From Christensenella sp. UBA5327 (lineage in GTDB: Bacteria; Bacillota; Clostridia; Christensenellales; Aristaeellaceae): a stretch of 17,047 bases of DNA. Location of the stretch: assembly GCA_002411105.1 (NCBI GenBank), contig DHQX01000054.1:14482-31528 (forward strand), given 5' to 3'. The notes below the pieces were generated by a model, which saw only the letters and a list, made by a program, of their open reading frames with translations, was not told the DNA's origin and made no database searches. Positions 7,678-13,471 of the stretch are shown in pieces. Position numbers and translations under genes: made by a program. Numbering within the stretch: position 1 is the stretch's first letter; every line of letters begins with the position of its first letter.

Positions 7678-7693
7678 TGTTGCTTTTGCAACA
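7678..7693 (+). promoter_or_regulatory. 16-bp inverted repeat, candidate operator for the Crp/Fnr regulator
   Basis: TGTTGC-TTTT-GCAACA is a perfect 6-bp inverted repeat around four bases. Its size and layout are those of Crp/Fnr sites. Its centre (7685.5) lies at -41.5 from the predicted hcp start, the class II activator position. It also lies in the regulator's own leader, directly before its ribosome-binding site, where it could act in autorepression or form an RNA hairpin. Confidence 0.6.
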
Positions 7694-7703
7694 AGGAGGG
7701 CTT

Positions 7704-8375
7704 ATGGAGCTTTCTCTGCTCAGATCCTGCCGCCTGTTTCAGGGGATGAACGATCGGGAGATCGTGCAGGCCCTGGCCTGCCTGGGCGCGCGGGAACGCA
7801 GCTACGCAAAGGGTGAATATTTGATCCATGCTGGCAGCCCTGCGGGGGAAACCGGCCTGGTGCTCACCGGCAGCGCCCTGGTGATCCGGGAGGATTATTG
7901 GGGCAACCGCTCCATCCTCTCCATCGTAACGCCGGGGGAACTGCTGGTGGAGGCATTTGCCGGGGGCGAAAAACAGCCCCTGCCGGTTTCCGTCCAGGCG
8001 GCGGAATACACCGAGGCGGTGCTGCTGAATACCGGCAGGCTCCTGAGCAGCCGCTGTGACCGCTGCCACCTCAAGGCCCAGCTCATCCGCACCATGCTTG
8101 ATATTCTATTGGATGATCACCGAAAATTGCTTTCAAAAATTGAGGATTCCACCCAGCGCTCCACCCGGGAGAAGCTGATGTCCTATCTGTCCCGCCAGGC
8201 GCTTGACGCGGGCAGCGAGCGCTTCACCATCCCCTTTAACCGCCAGGCCCTGGCCGATTACCTGGGCGTTGACCGCAGCGCCCTGAGCCGGGAGATGGGC
8301 AACATGGCAAAAGAAGGGCTGATTGCCTATGACCGCAACGCTTTCACGCTGCTAAAGGCAGACAATCAGCCCTGA
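7704..8375 (+). CDS. Crp/Fnr-family transcriptional regulator, divergent from hcp
   Basis: A 223-residue regulator with an N-terminal cyclic-nucleotide-binding-like beta-roll (about 12-105, with GLVLTGSALVIREDYWGN), a dimerisation helix (about 122-150) and a C-terminal winged helix (about 151-220). The recognition helix is near VDRSALSREMGNM (189-201). The STREKLMSYLS and FNRQALADYLGVDRSALS blocks are typical of clostridial regulators paired with hcp. Cys9, Cys26, Cys118 and Cys121 (CDRC before the dimer helix) could ligate a cofactor or sense redox, but this is not shown. The ATG at 7704 has AAGGAGG four bases upstream; an in-frame ATG at 7662 lies within the likely promoter. The gene stops seven bases before the convergent DUF2007-like gene. 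Likely role: hcp control. Confidence 0.92.
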   Translation: MELSLLRSCRLFQGMNDREIVQALACLGARERSYAKGEYLIHAGSPAGETGLVLTGSALVIREDYWGNRSILSIVTPGELLVEAFAGGEKQPLPVSVQAAEYTEAVLLNTGRLLSSRCDRCHLKAQLIRTMLDILLDDHRKLLSKIEDSTQRSTREKLMSYLSRQALDAGSERFTIPFNRQALADYLGVDRSALSREMGNMAKEGLIAYDRNAFTLLKADNQP

Positions 8376-8382
8376 AGCCGCC

Positions 8383-8715
8383 CTACTCCGCCTCCACTTC
8401 CCCCTCCGGGGTTTCATCAGGGGCGGTTTTCAGCACCAGGGCCAGCTCATTGGCCTTGTCGTACAGCGCATAGGGCACATAGATGCTGTAGGATTCCAGC
8501 ATCTCCCCCGCCCAGGCTGTGAATCCCGACCCCAGCCGCCCCTCCCGCAAATATGGCAGGCCAGCGTCCTTGAGCATCGCCTCCAGGATCCCTGCCTGGA
8601 TGCTGTCCCCCCGGAAGAGCAGCACCTGGTCCTCGGGCTGGGGCGCGCGGGTCTGGTGGCGGCGCTGGCCGCAGGCCCCCTCCATCAGTTCCCGGCATGA
8701 AACGCAGTACAGCAT
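8383..8715 (-). CDS. Small DUF2007-like protein with N-terminal cysteines
   Basis: A 110-residue soluble protein of unknown function. The N-terminus MLYCVSCRELMEGAC has Cys4, Cys7 and Cys15, perhaps half of a zinc-binding site. From about residue 30 to 95 it resembles the DUF2007 ('putative signal transducing protein') fold. There, VLLFRGDSIQAGILEAML is followed by a loop, GLPYLREGRLGSGF, and a final IYVPYALYDKANELALVL helix. The tail is acidic. The ATG at 8713-8715 has GGAGGAGAG upstream and a TATAAT promoter. It converges with the Crp/Fnr regulator and follows the trxA terminator. No role can be inferred from the context beyond neighbouring redox genes. Confidence 0.75.
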   Translation of the reverse strand: MLYCVSCRELMEGACGQRRHQTRAPQPEDQVLLFRGDSIQAGILEAMLKDAGLPYLREGRLGSGFTAWAGEMLESYSIYVPYALYDKANELALVLKTAPDETPEGEVEAE

Positions 8716-8745
8716 GGCCTCTCCTCCATTGTTTTGATCAGCCCC

Positions 8746-8754
8746 ATTATAACA
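8746..8754 (-). promoter_or_regulatory. Extended -10 promoter of the DUF2007-like gene
   Basis: On the minus strand TGT-TATAAT (8754 to 8746) is a perfect -10 hexamer with the TGn extension. The expected -35 region overlaps the trxA terminator hairpin and has no consensus match. The start would be near 8739, 24 bases before the ATG. Confidence 0.65.
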
Positions 8755-8763
8755 CAGGCCAAT

Positions 8764-8788
8764 AAAAAAGCGGCTGCCATGGCCGCTT
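8764..8788 (-). terminator. Rho-independent terminator of trxA
   Basis: A 7-bp stem AAGCGGC/GCCGCTT (8768-8774 with 8782-8788) is followed on the minus strand by a run of T residues (plus-strand A tract 8764-8769). It lies 22 bases beyond the trxA stop. Confidence 0.88.
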
Positions 8789-8810
8789 GGGGGATGTCTG
8801 CCTGGGTTTG

Positions 8811-9119
8811 TCAGTCCAGCATCGCCAGGATGTTCTGCTTGGGCACAGCGCCGATGGTCTTGTTGGCCACCTCGCCGTTCTTGAACACATACAGGGAGGG
8901 GATGGACATGATGCGGTAACGCCTGGCCAACTCCTGCTCCTGATCCACATTGATCTTGACCACCTTGATCTCCTCGTGCTCCTTGGCGATCTCCTCAACC
9001 ACCGGGCTCACCATGCGGCAGGGGCCGCACCAGGCCGCCCAGAAATCCACCAGCACCGGCTTATCGGACTGCAAAACCTCTTTCTCAAAATTATCTTTCG
9101 TAACCTCGATCACGGACAT
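8811..9119 (-). CDS. trxA: Thioredoxin
   Basis: A 102-residue cytosolic disulfide reductase of standard length. The active site WCGPC has Cys31 and Cys34. The buried Asp25 is in VDFWAAWCGPC, and the cis-proline is Pro74 in SIPSLYVF. NGEVANKTIG matches the conserved C-terminal glycine turn. It would be reduced by thioredoxin reductase, which is not in this window, and supply electrons to reductases and peroxidases. The ATG at 9117-9119 has AAGGTGG upstream. It has a possible own promoter in the 97-base gap after the SDR gene, and a strong terminator. Neighbouring hcp suggests a redox/stress cluster, but the genes are separately terminated. Confidence 0.97.
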   Translation of the reverse strand: MSVIEVTKDNFEKEVLQSDKPVLVDFWAAWCGPCRMVSPVVEEIAKEHEEIKVVKINVDQEQELARRYRIMSIPSLYVFKNGEVANKTIGAVPKQNILAMLD

Positions 9120-9162
9120 GCTCTTTCCACCTTTCTTGCTTAGCGCCGTCTTTACATGAGGA

Positions 9163-9190
9163 AGTATACCCCGGCTATCCTATCGATAAA
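9163..9190 (-). promoter_or_regulatory. Possible trxA promoter
   Basis: On the minus strand TATACT (9163-9168, five of six) follows TTTATC (9185-9190, three of six) after 16 bases. It lies in the gap between the SDR stop and trxA. I see no terminator after the SDR gene, so trxA may also be reached by readthrough. Confidence 0.4.
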
Positions 9191-9216
9191 CAATGAATCC
9201 TGGTCGCGAAGGACGC

Positions 9217-9945
9217 TTATTGCGGATCCTGGTATGCCCAGCCCCGGTCCCCATGGTAAACCATGAGCCGGGACATGCCGCCATCCACCACCAGGGTCTG
9301 CCCGGTGATAAAGGAAGCGCCATCCCCGCACAAAAACAGCACGGCGGCAGCGATGTCAGACGGCTTCCCCACCCGCCCGGCGGGGTGCTGGTCCGCGTCG
9401 CCGCCTGAAAACGCGCTGCCTGTGGTATCTATCCAGCCCGGGGCGATGGCGTTCACCCGCGCCTTTCCGGCCAGGGACACCGCCATCCCGTGGGTGAGGG
9501 CGGTGATGCCGCCCTTGGCGGCGGTGTAGCTCTCGGTGTTGGCCTGGCTCTGGAAAGCCCGGGTGGAGGACAGGTTGACAACACAGGCCCCCGGGGCAAA
9601 GCGGGGCGCCAGCAGCTTGGTCAGATAATAGGGGGCCGCAACCCCCACCCTGAGCACCTCCAGAAAACCCTCATAGCCGCAGGCGTCCAGGCCGCCCCGG
9701 GTGATCATGGCGTTGTTGATGAGAAAATCCACCTGGCCTGAGGCGGGGATCGCCTCCGCGGCGAAGCGTTCCAGCGTTTTCTGGTCCCCGATGTCCCCCT
9801 GCACGAAGAAATCCAGTTCATCCTGCGCCGGGTCCAGGTCGATGCCCGCCACCCGCGCCCCCTGCTCCCGGAAAGCCCGGGCAACCGCCGCCCCGATGCC
9901 CCGGGAGCAGCCTGTGACAAGCGCTGTCCTTCCCTCAAATGCCAT
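9217..9945 (-). CDS. Short-chain dehydrogenase/reductase (SDR), FabG-like
   Basis: A 242-residue classical SDR using NAD(P)H with a Rossmann fold. The cofactor-binding motif TGCSRGIG is at 11-18, and LINNA at 75-79. The catalytic Ser126 or Ser127 is in NLSSTRAF, with Tyr140 and Lys144 in YTAAK. The C-terminal VVDGGMSRLM block is normal. The usual active-site Asn of the extended tetrad (vN in the alpha-4 helix) appears as Val100-Gly101 in RVGVAAPYY. Gly16 is preceded by Arg15, often associated with NADP preference. The ATG at 9943-9945 has GGAGGAGG upstream. It is divergent from the ugp genes. Annotated names such as 3-oxoacyl-ACP reductase would be over-precise; the substrate is unknown. Confidence 0.9.
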   Translation of the reverse strand: MAFEGRTALVTGCSRGIGAAVARAFREQGARVAGIDLDPAQDELDFFVQGDIGDQKTLERFAAEAIPASGQVDFLINNAMITRGGLDACGYEGFLEVLRVGVAAPYYLTKLLAPRFAPGACVVNLSSTRAFQSQANTESYTAAKGGITALTHGMAVSLAGKARVNAIAPGWIDTTGSAFSGGDADQHPAGRVGKPSDIAAAVLFLCGDGASFITGQTLVVDGGMSRLMVYHGDRGWAYQDPQ

Positions 9946-9981
9946 GTCGCCTGCCTCCTCCCCTGTTGGTTTCCTGGCGCT

Positions 9982-9987
9982 ATTCTA
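9982..9987 (-). promoter_or_regulatory. Possible -10 element of the SDR gene
   Basis: TAGAAT on the minus strand (five of six matches) lies 37 bases upstream of the SDR start codon. The expected -35 region (about 10005-10010, GGGTCA) falls inside the first of the tandem TTGAC repeats. That would suit an activator-dependent promoter. Confidence 0.4.
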
Positions 9988-10003
9988 CCACGCTTTCCCG
10001 CGC

Positions 10004-10042
10004 TTGACCCGCCTTTGACATGCCCTTCACCCGGCCTTGACA
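10004..10042 (+). promoter_or_regulatory. Four tandem 11-bp direct repeats, Pho-box-like regulator site
   Basis: The hexamers TTGACC, TTGACA, TTCACC and TTGACA begin at 10004, 10015, 10026 and 10037. Each is separated by five bases, so the period is exactly 11 bp. This is the architecture of OmpR/PhoB-type response-regulator sites: B. subtilis PhoP binds TTAACA-like hexamers separated by about five bases, and E. coli PhoB binds TGTCA-type 11-bp repeats. The minus strand reads TGTCA/GGTCA. It lies between the SDR gene and the ugp genes. Confidence 0.65.
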
Positions 10043-10070
10043 TTGGCTGGCTTTGGCCAACACCCCGTCC

Positions 10071-10099
10071 TTGTAATTTTACAATCCCTATGTTAGCAT
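10071..10099 (+). promoter_or_regulatory. Candidate ugp promoter with overlapping palindrome
   Basis: TTGTAA (10071-10076) and TAGCAT (10094-10099) are separated by 17 bases; each matches consensus at four of six positions. The -35 box is the left arm of TTGTAATTTTACAA (10071-10084), a perfect 6-bp inverted repeat around two bases, so a repressor or activator may bind over it. The start would be near 10106. Confidence 0.45.
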
Positions 10100-10107
10100 C
10101 AAAACAC

Positions 10108-10122
10108 TTCGAAGCGCTTGAA
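10108..10122 (+). promoter_or_regulatory. Candidate cre-like (LacI-family) operator before ugpA
   Basis: AAGCGCTT (10112-10119) is a perfect 8-bp palindrome that matches the core AANCGNWW of catabolite-responsive elements, with two mismatches in the outer positions. It lies just after the predicted start site and about 18 bases ahead of the ribosome-binding site. CcpA or another LacI-family protein could bind. Confidence 0.4.
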
Positions 10123-10147
10123 GAGGATATGCCAGCGGAGGACAAGG

Positions 10148-11062
10148 ATGACCCTGACAGACGGCCTGAAATCGCGCAACCCCAAACCACGGCTGCCCGG
10201 AAGAAGAGGTTTTTACCCGGCCATAGAGCCTTATCTTTTTCTGCTGCCGGCGTTTGTGGTCTTTGGCCTGTTCCTGTTTTATCCCTTTGTGCGCACCATC
10301 TATCTAAGCACCTATCTGACCGACAAGCTGGGCAACGCCAAGGTCTTCTGGAGCCTGAGAAACTATACCGATCTCTTCGCCAGCTCCTCCTTTTGGGCGA
10401 GTGTGCTGGTCACCTTCCAGTTTGTGGCCATTGTGGCCTTTGGGGGGCTGTTGATAGGGCTCATCACAAGCCTGCTCACCGCCAAGAAATACCCCGGCGT
10501 CACCTTTGCCTCGGCCGCCTACGCGATGCCGGTGGCCATCGCCTCTGCCGCGGCGTCCATGGCCTTCCGCATGATCCTGCACCCCACCAACGGCCTTCTC
10601 AACATTCTCTTTGGCACCCAGATCAACTGGACCGGCGACCCCGGATGGGCCCTGTTCTCGGTGTCTATGCTCACCATCTGGCTTGCCAGCGGCATCAACT
10701 TCATCTTTATTTCAGCAGGCCTCCGGGGCGTGCCGGACGAGCTGTACGAGAGCGCGGCCATTGACGGCGCCAACTACTGGCAAAAGCTCTGGCGCATCAC
10801 GCTGCCTTCCATCTCCCCCACGCTTTTTTTCCAGATCATCATCAACATCATCAGCGCCTTCCAGTCCTTCAGCCAGATCCGCCTGCTCACCCAGGGCGGG
10901 CCGGGGGATGCCACCAACGTCATCGTCTACGCCATCTACCGGGATGCCTTTTTCAACTTCCGCTTTGGCACCGCGGCTGCCCGCTCCATCATCCTGTTTG
11001 TGATCGTGCTGGTGATCACCCTGATTCAGTTCAGCTTTGAGAAAAGGAGCGTGCACTACTGA
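10148..11062 (+). CDS. ugpA: Glycerol-3-phosphate-type ABC importer permease (UgpA-like)
   Basis: A 304-residue permease of the carbohydrate-uptake-1 (MalF/UgpA) family. After a basic N-terminus come a first helix (about 30-52, LFLLPAFVVFGLFLFYPFV) and further helices. The EAA loop LYESAAIDGANYWQKLWRIT is at about 199-218. The start at 10148 has GGAGG (10137-10141) six bases upstream; an in-frame TTG at 10118 has none. The stop overlaps the ugpE ATG by one base (TGATG), implying translational coupling. The Ugp assignment rests on the UgpB-like third gene rather than on this sequence alone. By itself it could be any sugar permease of this family. Confidence 0.85.
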   Translation: MTLTDGLKSRNPKPRLPGRRGFYPAIEPYLFLLPAFVVFGLFLFYPFVRTIYLSTYLTDKLGNAKVFWSLRNYTDLFASSSFWASVLVTFQFVAIVAFGGLLIGLITSLLTAKKYPGVTFASAAYAMPVAIASAAASMAFRMILHPTNGLLNILFGTQINWTGDPGWALFSVSMLTIWLASGINFIFISAGLRGVPDELYESAAIDGANYWQKLWRITLPSISPTLFFQIIINIISAFQSFSQIRLLTQGGPGDATNVIVYAIYRDAFFNFRFGTAAARSIILFVIVLVITLIQFSFEKRSVHY

Positions 11063-11898
11063 TGACCAGCCTCGCCACGCGCAAAAATATGTCAAAGCTG
11101 GGCAATCTGCTGATGAACCTGCCCATTCTGATCATTATTCTGGCGCCGCTGATCTATACGCTGCTCATCAGCGTCATGCCCCCCAGTGAGATCTATCAAA
11201 ACCGGCTGATCCCCTCCTCGGTCAACTTTGGCAACTATGTCAAGGCCTTCACCAACCCGGCCTATTCCTTCCTCACCTTCATCCGCAACTCCTTCATCGT
11301 GTCAACCGCCGTGATGATAGGCCAGATGATCACCTGCTCCCTGGCGGCGTTTGCCTTCGCGTTTCTGGATTTCCGGGGCAAAAAGCTGCTGTTCATCCTG
11401 GTGCTGGCCACCATGATGGTGCCCGGAGAGGCCACCATCATCGCCAACTACCTCACCATCAGCCGCTGGGGCTGGCTTGACACCTTCCGGGCGCTCATCG
11501 TCCCCTACCTCACCAGCGCCATGGGCATCTTCCTGCTGCGGCAAAACTACCTCACCTTCGCCCGGGAGCTGCACGAGGCCGCCAAGATCGACGGCTGCAG
11601 CAACCCGCGCTTCATGGCCTCGGTGGTGGTGCCCCTGTCCCGCCCGGCGCTGGGCGCGCTGGGCGCCTATGTGTTCCTCAACACCTGGAACCAGTACATG
11701 TGGCCGCTGCTGGTCACCAACTCCTCCAGCTACCGCACGGTGCAGATTGGCATCAGCATGCTGTATGACATCGACGCCGAGTCCCTGGGGCTGATGATGG
11801 CAGGCGTGGTGATTGTGATCGTGCCGTCGCTGTCCATTTTCATCTTCATGCAAAAGCAGCTTATCAACGGCCTCATGGCAGGGGCCGTGAAAGGTTAA
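11062..11898 (+). CDS. ugpE: Glycerol-3-phosphate-type ABC importer permease (UgpE-like)
   Basis: A 278-residue MalG/UgpE-type permease that pairs with the preceding permease. A first helix spans about residues 15-37 (LMNLPILIIILAPLIYTLL). The EAA loop ELHEAAKIDGCSNPRFMASV is near 169-188, followed by VVPLSRPALGAL. The C-terminus QKQLINGLMAGAVKG matches this family's usual ending. The ATG at 11062 overlaps the ugpA stop codon. AAGGAG lies 12 bases upstream within the ugpA end, a little far but consistent with coupling. No ATP-binding subunit gene follows. A hairpin separates it from the binding-protein gene. Confidence 0.87.
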   Translation: MTSLATRKNMSKLGNLLMNLPILIIILAPLIYTLLISVMPPSEIYQNRLIPSSVNFGNYVKAFTNPAYSFLTFIRNSFIVSTAVMIGQMITCSLAAFAFAFLDFRGKKLLFILVLATMMVPGEATIIANYLTISRWGWLDTFRALIVPYLTSAMGIFLLRQNYLTFARELHEAAKIDGCSNPRFMASVVVPLSRPALGALGAYVFLNTWNQYMWPLLVTNSSSYRTVQIGISMLYDIDAESLGLMMAGVVIVIVPSLSIFIFMQKQLINGLMAGAVKG

Positions 11899-11905
11899 CC
11901 CGAAC

Positions 11906-11930
11906 CGCTCTGAGCATCAAGCTCAGGGCG
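11906..11930 (+). terminator. Attenuator-like hairpin between ugpE and ugpB
   Basis: CGCTCTGAGC (11906-11915) pairs with GCTCAGGGCG (11921-11930) over ten positions, one of them a G-U pair, with the loop ATCAA. TTTAATTAT follows, an interrupted T tract. It could terminate part of the transcripts, or act as an RNA processing and stability hairpin before the abundant binding-protein message. Confidence 0.6.
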
Positions 11931-11970
11931 TTTAATTATACGGGATATCTGAAAGGAGAAACACACAATC

Positions 11971-13293
11971 ATGCGTAAAATTCTATCCCTGATGCTGGCA
12001 GTCAGCCTGCTGCTGGGCCTGGGCACAGCATTTGCCCAAACTGCCCCCACCGAAATCGTCTTCTGGCACTCCATGGGCGGGGTCAACGGCGAAGCCATCG
12101 CCAAGATGGTGGAGGACTTCAACCAGGCGTTTGACGGCAAGATCAAGGTCACCGTCGAATACCAGGGCACCTACGACGACGCCATCAACAAGATCAAGGC
12201 CGCCGGCATGTCCGCCCTGCCCTGTGATGTGGTGCAGGTGTATGACATCGGCAGCCGCTTCATGATCGACTCCGGCTGGGCGCTGCCCATGCAGGAGATG
12301 ATCGACGGCGAGGGCTATGACATCTCCCAGGTGGAGCCCAACATCGCCGCCTACTACACCATCGACGGCAAGCTCTACTCCATGCCCTTCAACTCCTCCA
12401 CCCCCCTTCTGTACTACAACAAGACCGCCTTCAAGGACGCCGGCCTTGACCCCGAGGTGGCCCCCAAGAACTTTGACGAGATCGTGGCCATGGCTGAGAA
12501 GCTGATGGTGAAAGACGCCGACGGCAAGGTGACCCGCTACGGCTTTGGCATGGGCAACTACGGCTGGTTCTTTGAGCAATGGATGGGCAAGATGGGCCTG
12601 CACTATGTGGACAACAACAACGGCCGCGGCCCTGACCCCGCCACCAAGGTGGTCTTTGACGAAAACGGCGGCGCCGAAGCGGTTTTCAATGTGTGGAAAA
12701 AGCTGATTGACGACGGCGTCATCACCTACCTGGGCCGGGGCAACAACGATGCCAAGGCTGCCTTCATCTCCGGCAACATCGCCATCACCCTGGAATCCAC
12801 CGCCGCACTCAAATCCCTCCTCACCAACGTGGGCGACAATTTTGAAATCGGCACCGGCTACTTCCCCAACATCCACCCCGATGACAAGGGCGGTGTGTCC
12901 ATCGGCGGCGGCTCCCTGTGGATGCTGGCCTCCGGCAACGATGCCAAGCAGAAGGCTGCCTGGGAGTTTGTCAAATACATGATCTCCCCCGATGTCCAGG
13001 CCTTCTGGAACGCCCAGACCGGCTACTTCCCCATCACGGTGGCCACCCACGAGCTGGATGCCTTCAAGGACAACCTTGCCAAGTACCCCCAGTTTGGCAC
13101 CGCCATCTCCCAGCTGCATGACACCGCGCCCCAGTACGCCGGGGCCCTGCTGAGCGTGTTCCCCGAGGCCCGGGCGCTGGTGGAAACCTATACCGAGCGG
13201 CTGATCAACGGTGAACTGGACGTGGCTGCCACAGTGGAAAACCTGGCCAAGGAGATCAACTCCGCCATTGAGATCTATAACCTGACCAACTGA
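11971..13293 (+). CDS. ugpB: Glycerol-3-phosphate/glycerophosphodiester-binding protein (UgpB-like)
   Basis: A 440-residue family-1 solute-binding protein. A Sec signal peptide ends TAFA/Q at about residue 22, with no lipobox cysteine. Residues 138-160 read MPFNSSTPLLYYNKTAFKDA followed by GLD, the hallmark block of UgpB, and GGGSLWMLASG later matches the GGxSLW ligand-pocket region. E. coli UgpB binds sn-glycerol-3-phosphate and glycerophosphocholine. The block makes this ligand class likely, though related sugar-binding proteins share it in part. The ATG at 11971 has AAAGGAG about 12 bases upstream. It is last in the ugpA-ugpE-ugpB cluster, after a 72-base gap holding a hairpin. A Pho-box-like array upstream of ugpA fits phosphate control. 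Confidence 0.85.
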   Translation: MRKILSLMLAVSLLLGLGTAFAQTAPTEIVFWHSMGGVNGEAIAKMVEDFNQAFDGKIKVTVEYQGTYDDAINKIKAAGMSALPCDVVQVYDIGSRFMIDSGWALPMQEMIDGEGYDISQVEPNIAAYYTIDGKLYSMPFNSSTPLLYYNKTAFKDAGLDPEVAPKNFDEIVAMAEKLMVKDADGKVTRYGFGMGNYGWFFEQWMGKMGLHYVDNNNGRGPDPATKVVFDENGGAEAVFNVWKKLIDDGVITYLGRGNNDAKAAFISGNIAITLESTAALKSLLTNVGDNFEIGTGYFPNIHPDDKGGVSIGGGSLWMLASGNDAKQKAAWEFVKYMISPDVQAFWNAQTGYFPITVATHELDAFKDNLAKYPQFGTAISQLHDTAPQYAGALLSVFPEARALVETYTERLINGELDVAATVENLAKEINSAIEIYNLTN

Positions 13294-13320
13294 TACGACC
13301 AATAACAGATAGGATTTTTT

Positions 13321-13358
13321 CAGGGGGAGGGGGCTTTTGAAAAAGCCCCCTCCCCCTG
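13321..13358. repeat. Perfect 18-bp inverted repeat after ugpB
   Basis: The left arm (13321-13338, starting CAGGGGGAGGGGGC) is the exact reverse complement of the right arm (13341-13358), around a two-base centre GA. A run of six T residues precedes it (13315-13320), and none follows on either strand in the sense of a terminator U tract. A weaker CCCGT/ACGGG hairpin (13366-13384) follows. It probably ends or protects the ugp transcript and may be a dispersed extragenic palindrome. Confidence 0.75.
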
Positions 13359-13435
13359 ACCCCCTCCCGTAAAACTTTAACGGGGCGGCCATCGAGGTTT
13401 TGTATCTTCTGGCATCCATATCAGGCATCCCTCAA

Positions 13436-13464
13436 TGGTCAACCAGGCGCTTCTCTGATAGAAT
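13436..13464 (+). promoter_or_regulatory. Candidate promoter of the PHP phosphoesterase gene
   Basis: TGGTCA (13436-13441, four of six) and TAGAAT (13459-13464, five of six) are 17 bases apart. The start would fall at 13471 or 13472, that is, on the A of the ATG used for the gene call. Confidence 0.5.
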
Positions 13465-13471
13465 ACATGGC

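Noticed and set aside
6180..8375. A 731-codon open plus-strand frame running antisense through hcp into the regulator gene
   Set aside because: The part before 7704 is the reverse shadow of hcp in GC-rich DNA. Only the 223 codons after the ribosome-binding site at 7694-7700 show protein-family signal.
8401..8411. Small CCCC-TCC-GGGG hairpin followed by TTT, a possible terminator of the Crp/Fnr regulator
   Set aside because: It lies inside the convergent DUF2007-like coding region and its stem is only four base pairs, too weak to call.
10004..10042. Reading the TTGAC repeats as a short CRISPR-like array or as alternative -35 boxes
   Set aside because: The units are only 11 bp with 5-base spacers, far too short for CRISPR. 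None has a good -10 at 16-18 bases on the plus strand.
11983..13428. A 481-codon minus-strand open frame opposite ugpB
   Set aside because: Its Gly/His/Val-rich composition is an antisense artefact of ugpB codon usage, with no ribosome-binding site or domain. The UgpB frame is unambiguous.
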